Below are positions 7,296-12,706 of a DNA stretch of 12,706 bases, piece by piece. Below the pieces are notes generated by a model. The model had not been told where the DNA came from. It did not search any database and saw only the letters and a list, made by a program, of their open reading frames with translations. The DNA is from Nitriliruptoraceae bacterium (GTDB lineage: Bacteria > Actinomycetota > Nitriliruptoria > Nitriliruptorales > Nitriliruptoraceae), in NCBI GenBank assembly GCA_007125475.1, contig SLDB01000383.1, positions 1-12,706 on the forward strand. The letters run 5' to 3'. The position numbers and the translations under genes are program-made. The stretch's first letter is position 1. The number at the start of each line of letters is the position of its first letter.

Positions 7296-7335
7296 CCGGC
7301 GGCGCCCGGGCCGAACGGGCCACGGGCGCCGCCGG
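7296..7335. terminator. Strong bidirectional terminator hairpin
   Basis: CCGGCGGCGCCCG (7296-7308) pairs perfectly with CGGGCGCCGCCGG (7323-7335), 13 bp. An inner GGCC (7309-7312) pairs with GGCC (7318-7321) around the loop GAACG, leaving one bulged A at 7322. It starts five bases after the cupredoxin stop codon and lies 33 bases beyond the stop of the convergent XRE gene, so it could serve both strands. No T-run is present. Confidence 0.7.
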
Positions 7336-7368
7336 CGGAGCACGTGATGCCGCGAGGCTCCGGCGGCG

Positions 7369-7608
7369 TCACGCCGACCGTGACTGGTCGCTGATCCTGG
7401 GGAACGGCTCGATCGAGAACACCACCTCCACGGGGAGGTCGAAGAACGCCGCGATCCGCAGCGCCAGGTGCAGGCTCGGGCTGTACTCCCCGCGTTCGAG
7501 GTACCCGACCGTCTGGTAGTGCACCCCCAGGGCCTCGGCGAGCTCGCGGCGGGTCACCCCCTGCTCGGCACGCAGCAGGGCGATGCGGTTGTGGACGACC
7601 TCGCTCAT
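7369..7608 (-). CDS. XRE-family small HTH transcriptional regulator
   Basis: DNA-binding regulator of 79 aa that is almost only a Cro/CI-type helix-turn-helix. The HTH is seen as the helix RIALLRAEQGVTRRELAEALG (8-28), then the recognition region VHYQTVGYLERGEYSPSL (29-46). The tail LALRIAAFFDLPVEVVFSIE is typical of the short XRE regulators that end in a Phe/Glu-rich motif. ATG at 7608 overlaps the TGA of the permease gene as ATGA, so it is translated by coupling as the third gene of the operon. Such small regulators usually repress their own operon. The dyad in the operon promoter (9462-9493) is the obvious target, but that link is inferred. Confidence 0.92.
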   Translation of the reverse strand: MSEVVHNRIALLRAEQGVTRRELAEALGVHYQTVGYLERGEYSPSLHLALRIAAFFDLPVEVVFSIEPFPRISDQSRSA

Positions 7609-8458
7609 CGGACGAACTGGGCGGCCTGGTCCCGTGCCTCGGCGACCGCGGCGCCGGACTGCCGACGGGACATGCGTCGTACCAGCAGGCTCGCGAGCAC
7701 GGAGCCGACCACCGTCCAGATGGTGAGGACGGCGATCCCCCACCCGATCCGCCAGGTCCCGGTGAGCTCGCCGACGACCGCGGCCTCCGGGAGGAACGCG
7801 TAGCGCATCAGGTGGCCGAGCCAGTACAGCGGGAAGAGCTGCGCGACGACCTGCACCCAACCCCACAGCTGGGCCATCTCCCCGAAGATCCCCGAGATCC
7901 AGGCCAGACCGATGATCGGCAGCATCCCCCAGGTGGTGACCTGCTGGATCCGGGGCACCAGCGACCCGATCGCGAACCCCAGGGGGAGGTTGGAGAGGAT
8001 CCCCAGCAGCAGGACCAGCACCGTCAGACCCCACCGCCAGGCGTCGGCCGGGACCACCCCGTCGAACAGGATCGCCGAACCGGCGAGCACGATCACCAGC
8101 AGCGGCACCAACGACAGCACCGTGAGCACCCCCACCCCGGTGAGGTAGCCGTGCAGCCCGTAGGGGGCGACGCGGCTGCGCAGCAGCGTGCCGTCCTCGC
8201 GTTCCAGCGCCAGGGCGTACGCCGGACCGATCACGATGGAGAACATCACGACCCCGGCCAACAGGCTCGGCAGCGCGACCTGAGGCACGGTGAGTGTGGT
8301 GCCCTCCAACACGTCGTCGCGGTTGAACCACAGCAGCGTGAGGACCCCGAGCCCCATCAGCACGTAGAAGCTCTGGTCCTGCGGGCTGCGCAGACCGATC
8401 ACGAACTCGTGCCAGCCGCGACGGACACCGATCATGAACGCGCGCACACGGACGTCCA

Positions 8459-8459
<1 letters not shown>
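7605..8459 (-). CDS. ABC-2 type transporter permease
   Basis: Membrane subunit (284 aa) partnering the ATPase encoded immediately upstream. Six hydrophobic segments are visible near residues 30-45, 62-85, 105-132, 143-168, 177-198 and 237-260. The loop EREDGTLLRSRVAPYG (86-101) is the conserved ABC-2 cytoplasmic motif (ERE-x-GTL...P) found in drug and bacteriocin exporters. The basic, polar C-terminus (RRMSRRQSG...) is probably cytoplasmic. The ATG at 8459 shares one base with the TGA of the ATPase gene (TGATG), and the gene ends in an ATGA overlap with the XRE gene. This tight packing shows a single transcript. The substrate is unknown; export of a toxic compound or lipid-like molecule is typical of the family. 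Confidence 0.9.
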
Positions 8460-9427
<968 letters not shown>

Positions 9428-9461
9428 CGGACCCTCACGTCGGTGGCTGTGGCGGTACCGC

Positions 9462-9505
9462 AGTAGAACAACTCTTGATATAGCAGTCTTACTACATCCC
9501 GTCTG
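9462..9505 (-). promoter_or_regulatory. AT-rich promoter and imperfect dyad of the ABC-XRE operon
   Basis: This is the one clearly AT-rich stretch in the area. On the minus strand CAGACG (9505-9500) and TATATC (9482-9477) sit 17 bases apart as possible -35 and -10 elements, placing transcription start about 40 bases before the ATPase ATG. An imperfect dyad overlaps the -10. AGTAGAAC (9462-9469) faces GTCTTACT (9486-9493), matching at six of eight positions when one arm is inverted. It is a good place for the operon's own XRE regulator to bind. Confidence 0.4.
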
Positions 9506-9638
9506 GGGCAGCAACCGCCGGGCCATGCAGGAACGCTACGTCGTCGACTACCGGGTCGTGGTCCTCGACCACGACAGCGAGCTCACCGTGGACAGCCAGC
9601 CACGGCGGACCATCTTCCGCGTCGTCCTCCCGGTCGCC
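9498..9638 (+). pseudogene. Remnant of a histidine-kinase C-terminal ATPase domain
   Basis: One + frame encodes a segment reading VVLDHDSELTVDSQPRRTIF followed by RVVLPV (9558-9635). It closely fits the end of GHKL/HATPase_c domains of sensor kinases, usually like 'V-x-D-H-G-G-x-L-x-V-x-S-x-P-G-x-T-x-F-x-V-x-L-P'. The two Gly after DH are replaced by Asp-Ser, and the PG is PR. Codons from about 9498 end nearly always in G or C while second positions are mixed, a coding signature that stops sharply at the AT-rich promoter segment to its left. No start, no ATP-lid motifs and no dimerisation domain are present, so it is a decayed 3' end, not a working kinase. Confidence 0.5.
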
Positions 9639-9676
9639 GCTACCCGGGCGGGGCCTGATCTCCGCCGCGGGCGGCG

Positions 9677-10720
9677 TCACGACCGGCGGCCCCACGTCAC
9701 GGCGTGCACGGGTGTGAGCTCGGCGGCGCCGAGCTCAATGAACCCGTGGCGCTCGAGCAGATCGTCGTAGGCGGTACGCGGCAGCAGCTGGTCGTCGATC
9801 TGAGCCTCGAAGAACTGGATCCCCGACATCACCCGGCCCGGGACGGTTCGCAGGCCGTCGGTGGTATCCGGGAACGGGAAGTCGGAGATCACGAACCAGC
9901 CACCGGGCTCGAGGGCGTCCCGGACGTTGCCGGCAACACGGTCGATGTCGCGACACTCGTGCATGGAGATGTTGTTGATCACCAACGCCGCCGGGGTGTC
10001 CAGGCGCATCTCCTCCAGCGAGCTCTCGACCAGCTCGACTCGGTCGCCGAGGCCCTCGGACGTCAGGTGCTGGCGGGCCAGCTCGAGCGTGTCCGCGTCG
10101 CCGTCGACCCCGACGATGTCACAGGCCGGGTAGGTGCCGGCGAGCCTGGCCAGCCCGGTTCCCGCACCGCAGGCGGTGTCGACGATCCGGCAGCCGTCGG
10201 TCAACCGCTCGGCCAACCCGGGGACTTGCTCCAGCCCGCCCGGGACGAGACGGGTGTAGAACGGCGTCCCGGTCCCGGCGACGCCGGCGATCCACTCCTG
10301 GCTGCACTCGTCCCACCACGTCCGCCGTCCGGTCGGCCACACGTCCTCGAAGCGGTCGAAGACCTCGTACTGCTCCAGGACGGTGAACACCCCGCCGACG
10401 TACGCCGGTGAGGTGGTGTCCAACAACAACGTGTCCATGTGGGGCGCCAACCGGAAACGCACCCCGTCGGTGTCACACACCCCTGCGGCCACCGCCGACT
10501 GGCACCACACCGAGGTGTAGAACCCGTCGAGGCCGACCGTCTCGGCGAGCTCGTCGGCGTCGAGTCCGTCGTCGGCCTCGGCGAGCGCGCCGATCACCCC
10601 GGTGCGCAGCCCCGAGGCGACCGTTCGGTGCCCGACGTACCCGGCGATCTGGCTGAGCAGCTTCGGTGCCTGCTCCGAGATCGCCGGCTGCGGTGTGCTG
10701 GCTTCCACTGTGGACGTCAT
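9677..10720 (-). CDS. SAM-dependent methyltransferase with N-terminal winged-helix-like domain
   Basis: Cytoplasmic class I methyltransferase of 347 aa. The N-terminal third (about 20-100) looks like the winged-helix dimerisation region found in O-methyltransferase-like enzymes (HRTVASGLRTGVIGALAE...). The catalytic Rossmann fold starts near 175. Motif I is IVDTACGAGTGLARL (179-193), with the D-x-x-C-G-x-G-x-G glycines that bind SAM. The acidic residue after strand 2 is in IVGVDGD (202-208), motif IV is ALVINNISMHE (245-255), and EPGGWFVISDF (271-281) is the post-IV strand. The substrate is unknown. ATG at 10720 has a perfect AGGAGGT five bases upstream; longer in-frame starts add low-complexity Arg/Gly residues. 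A GATACT at 10828-10823 and a small inverted repeat ACCGG-GT-CCGGT (10834-10845) may belong to its promoter. Confidence 0.9.
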   Translation of the reverse strand: MTSTVEASTPQPAISEQAPKLLSQIAGYVGHRTVASGLRTGVIGALAEADDGLDADELAETVGLDGFYTSVWCQSAVAAGVCDTDGVRFRLAPHMDTLLLDTTSPAYVGGVFTVLEQYEVFDRFEDVWPTGRRTWWDECSQEWIAGVAGTGTPFYTRLVPGGLEQVPGLAERLTDGCRIVDTACGAGTGLARLAGTYPACDIVGVDGDADTLELARQHLTSEGLGDRVELVESSLEEMRLDTPAALVINNISMHECRDIDRVAGNVRDALEPGGWFVISDFPFPDTTDGLRTVPGRVMSGIQFFEAQIDDQLLPRTAYDDLLERHGFIELGAAELTPVHAVTWGRRS

Positions 10721-10927
10721 CCCCGACCTCCTGCCTCGACTCTCCTCCATCCCATGGCCGCCCCCACGACGCTCCCGGCGACCCGCGGGCGTCCGACAAC
10801 GGCGTGCGAGCCGGACGGGGCGAGTATCGCCCGACCGGGTCCGGTCCTTCCAGTACGAATCCGTGCCGACGCGGCGCCCACGCACGCGTCGACCGGCCCC
10901 GACCACCGCTGACCCGGCCGCCACCAG

Positions 10928-10959
10928 ACGGCCCCGTCACCACACGGCCCCGTCATCCG
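10928..10959. repeat. Two-copy 16-bp tandem repeat
   Basis: ACGGCCCCGTCA occurs at 10928-10939 and again at 10944-10955, giving a 16-base period with a 12-base exact core. It lies in the 296-base spacer between the methyltransferase start and the end of the small membrane-protein gene. CCCGTC-ATCC-GACGGG (10949-10964) can form a 6-bp hairpin overlapping the second copy, possibly a weak terminator for the gene to the right. Confidence 0.6.
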
Positions 10960-10970
10960 ACGGGAGCCGC

Positions 10971-11022
10971 CCGGTGCTCACACCTGGCGCTCACACCCGG
11001 TCCCCACACCCGGTGCTCACAA
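10971..11022. repeat. Four-copy 13-bp tandem repeat through a stop codon
   Basis: Four adjacent 13-base units run from 10971: CCGGTGCTCACAC, CTGGCGCTCACAC, CCGGTCCCCACAC, CCGGTGCTCACAA. Units one and four differ only in the final base; units two and three differ from unit one at two positions each. The last unit contains the stop codon of the 67-aa gene (11017-11019 on the minus strand). The array is therefore transcribed as the 3' untranslated part of that gene. Confidence 0.85.
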
Positions 11023-11220
11023 CCCGAACGTCAGCCCGAGGGCGAGGATCCAGCCCACGATCGTGATCGTGAGGGTGGTGCGCCACTTCAACGTGGAGAA
11101 GATCATCCACCCCACCGTCGCGAGCGCCCCGATGAACACCACGAGCACTACCAGGTTCCCCCCGCCCTGCGTGCCGTGGTAGGCGACCAGCGCCGTGGTC
11201 TCGGTTGCGGTCATCGACAT
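11017..11220 (-). CDS. Small two-helix membrane protein (67 aa)
   Basis: I do not recognise the family. After a short polar N-terminus with a His (AYHGTQGGG, residues 13-21) come two hydrophobic helices, about 22-41 (NLVVLVVFIGALATVGWMIF) and 49-66 (TLTITIVGWILALGLTFG), joined by a short basic link STLKWRT. The protein ends almost at the second helix. The start at 11220 (ATG) has GAGGAG six bases upstream; a GTG at 11223 and an ATG at 11214 are alternatives. Size and layout resemble small accessory subunits of membrane complexes, but nothing shows a partner. It stands alone on the minus strand. Confidence 0.65.
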   Translation of the reverse strand: MSMTATETTALVAYHGTQGGGNLVVLVVFIGALATVGWMIFSTLKWRTTLTITIVGWILALGLTFGL

Positions 11221-11370
11221 CACGTACTCCTCGATGGATCGGTGTTCGTCACGCGAACCCCCTCATCGGAAGGCTCCCAGCGCAGCGTGGACCGTGTGGC
11301 CACCGGGACACCGGTGCCACCGGCTCCATAGGTGAACACGGCCGCGGCCCGCAGACTTCCCTCCGACGGC

Positions 11371-11420
11371 GGCACGGCTGGCCGCGACACGGCTGGCGGC
11401 GGCACGGCTGGCCGCGACAC
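11371..11420. repeat. 15-bp tandem repeat in the spacer before the DUF3179 gene
   Basis: Three 15-base units with a common core CACGGCTGGC follow each other (11371-11385, 11386-11400, 11401-11415), and a partial fourth (GACAC) ends at 11420. Units one and three are identical; unit two differs at two positions. The array lies in the 417-base divergent spacer 11221-11637. The rest of that spacer holds the ribosome sites of the two flanking genes and repeated CACCGG tracts near 11300-11320. I see no gene or clear promoter in it. Confidence 0.75.
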
Positions 11421-11637
11421 ATCGGTCGTCGCGACCCCGAACCCCACGAACCGGCGCGGCCCCGACCTCACCCCGGCACCGCTCCGTCGATCCCGAGGTC
11501 CTCCAGCCAACGATCCCGCGGACGCTACCTCGCCGGTTCGCACCCGGGTCACGATCCCGGCACGTCGGTCGCCGCCGGAAGTCGGCCACGGCCGCCGCGG
11601 TTCCCGTCCCACAGGGACGTCGACCGGGAGCGGGACC

Positions 11638-12706
11638 ATGCGACGCGTGCACCAGCGGCGGTTGGCGACTGCGGGGGTGCTCGCGTTCATCGCCGCGGGT
11701 TGCGCCACCGCGCCCGAAGGGCCCGACCGCGCCGACCCCGCCGACGGCGACGACGGTGGGTCGCCGGCGGCGGCACCGGCCGCGGAGCGGGACACGGTCC
11801 GTGAGGAGTCGATCGGGTGCGATCCCGGTGAGCTGTACTGGCTCCAGGAGGGGTGCGAACCGGCGACCTCGATCGACCTCGACGAGGTATGGACGAACGG
11901 CCCCCCACCGGACGGCATCCCCCCGATCGACGAGCCGGTGTACGAACCGATCGACCACGCCGACGACTGGCTGAACGACGACAGCCCGGTGCTGGTCGTC
12001 GAGGTCGGCGACGACGTGCGCGCCTACCCGCTGGCGATCCTCACCTGGCACGAGATCGTGAACACGACCGTGGGTGGGGAACCGCTCGCGGTGACCTACT
12101 GCCCGCTGTGCAACTCCGCGCTGGTGTTCGAACGCACCATCGACGGCCCCGACGGGCGCGAGGTCCTCGACTTCGGGACCTCCGGGAGGCTGTACCAGTC
12201 GAACCTGCTGATGTACGACCGCACCCACCACGACGTGTGGCTGCAGTTCTCCGGCGAGTCCGTCGTCGGGGAAGCCACCCTCGGCACCCGCCTGGAACGT
12301 GTCCCGGCGTGGCTGCTGGGCTACGACACCTTCGTCGAGCTCCACCCCGACGCACAGGTGCTCTCCCGCGACACCGGGTTCGTCCGTGACTACGGCAGCA
12401 ACCCCTACGAGCTCTACGACACCGAGGAGGGCCGCCCGTTCCTGTTCGACGGCGACGCCGACGACCGCTTCCCCCCGATGAAACGGTTCGTCGGGGTCGC
12501 CGACGACGGTGACGCCGTCGCCGTCGAGCTCGACCACCTCGGCGACGAACGCGTCGTCGAGGTCACCGTCGGCGGACGCGACGTCGCCGTGGTGTGGGCA
12601 CCGGGCCAGGCGTCGGCACTCGACACCGCCGACCTCGCCGCCGGTCGCGAGGTCGGCCAGACCGCCGTGTTCGACCTCGCCCTCGACGACCAGCGCGTCG
12701 AGCTCG
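11638..12706 (+). CDS. DUF3179-family lipoprotein (3' partial)
   Basis: Predicted exported lipoprotein; 356 codons are visible and the frame is open at the right edge. The N-terminus MRRVHQRR is basic, then hydrophobic, and ends in AAGC with C22 as the likely lipidated residue. A low-complexity Asp/Ala/Gly linker follows. The main body matches what I know of DUF3179: YPLAILTWHEIVN (H138), VTYCPLCNSALVF with C155 and C158, FGTSGRLYQSNLLMYDR (S188-D194), then a Trp/Gln-rich segment (DVWLQ). The function of this family is not established. The CxxC and conserved His could bind metal or do redox work. ATG at 11638 has GGGAG seven bases upstream. The protein is strongly acidic, as is common in secreted proteins of halotolerant bacteria. 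Confidence 0.9.
   Translation, partial: MRRVHQRRLATAGVLAFIAAGCATAPEGPDRADPADGDDGGSPAAAPAAERDTVREESIGCDPGELYWLQEGCEPATSIDLDEVWTNGPPPDGIPPIDEPVYEPIDHADDWLNDDSPVLVVEVGDDVRAYPLAILTWHEIVNTTVGGEPLAVTYCPLCNSALVFERTIDGPDGREVLDFGTSGRLYQSNLLMYDRTHHDVWLQFSGESVVGEATLGTRLERVPAWLLGYDTFVELHPDAQVLSRDTGFVRDYGSNPYELYDTEEGRPFLFDGDADDRFPPMKRFVGVADDGDAVAVELDHLGDERVVEVTVGGRDVAVVWAPGQASALDTADLAAGREVGQTAVFDLALDDQRVEL

Noticed and set aside
9525..9770. Small intact gene starting at ATG 9525
   Set aside because: There is no good ribosome site and the frame runs into the antisense of the methyltransferase gene; a kinase remnant explains the conserved segment better.
11263..12537. 424-codon minus-strand frame
   Set aside because: It is antisense to the clearly conserved DUF3179 gene.

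Overview
The window is very GC-rich (about 70% by eye), with codons ending almost always in G or C, GTG starts beside ATG, and strong GAGGAGG-type ribosome sites. This suggests a high-GC Actinomycetota chromosome, perhaps one of the deep halotolerant or soil lineages (Nitriliruptoria or Acidimicrobiia type). That placement is a guess from composition and gene style. No tRNA, rRNA, insertion sequence, integrase or CRISPR array is visible. Genes sit on both strands as short operons and singletons, as in an accessory or stress-related stretch.

Layout. (1) 2-2011 (+): CopB-type copper P-type ATPase, with its 5' end outside the window. (2) 4261-2286 (-): a likely operon of an unrecognised 72-residue protein, an ABC ATPase and an ABC-2 permease. 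(3) 4262-4753: divergent spacer with a nested repeat array and a large imperfect hairpin. (4) 4754-5203 (+): Hsp20 small heat-shock protein. (5) 5303-6319 (+): zinc-dependent alcohol dehydrogenase. (6) 6481-7290 (+): membrane protein ending in a type-1 copper (cupredoxin) domain, behind a structured leader. A strong hairpin at 7296-7335 terminates it. (7) 9427-7369 (-): overlapping ABC ATPase, ABC-2 permease and XRE-type regulator, driven from an AT-rich promoter with an imperfect dyad. (8) 9498-9638 (+): an apparent remnant of a histidine-kinase C-terminus. (9) 10720-9677 (-): SAM-dependent methyltransferase. (10) 11220-11017 (-): a 67-residue membrane protein with a tandem repeat running through its stop codon. 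(11) 11638 to the window end (+): DUF3179-family lipoprotein, 3' end outside.

How the genes may work together. The ATPase moves copper-type ions across the membrane. The cupredoxin protein would bind copper on the outer face. Hsp20 and the alcohol dehydrogenase fit protein and redox stress. The two ABC-2 exporters are separate. The second probably carries its own repressor as the last gene, which suggests autoregulation. No complete new defence or mobile system is visible. The less explained material is the structured leader before the cupredoxin gene, the repeat array and hairpin in the 4.26-4.75 kb spacer, the kinase remnant beside the exporter promoter, and short tandem arrays in several spacers.
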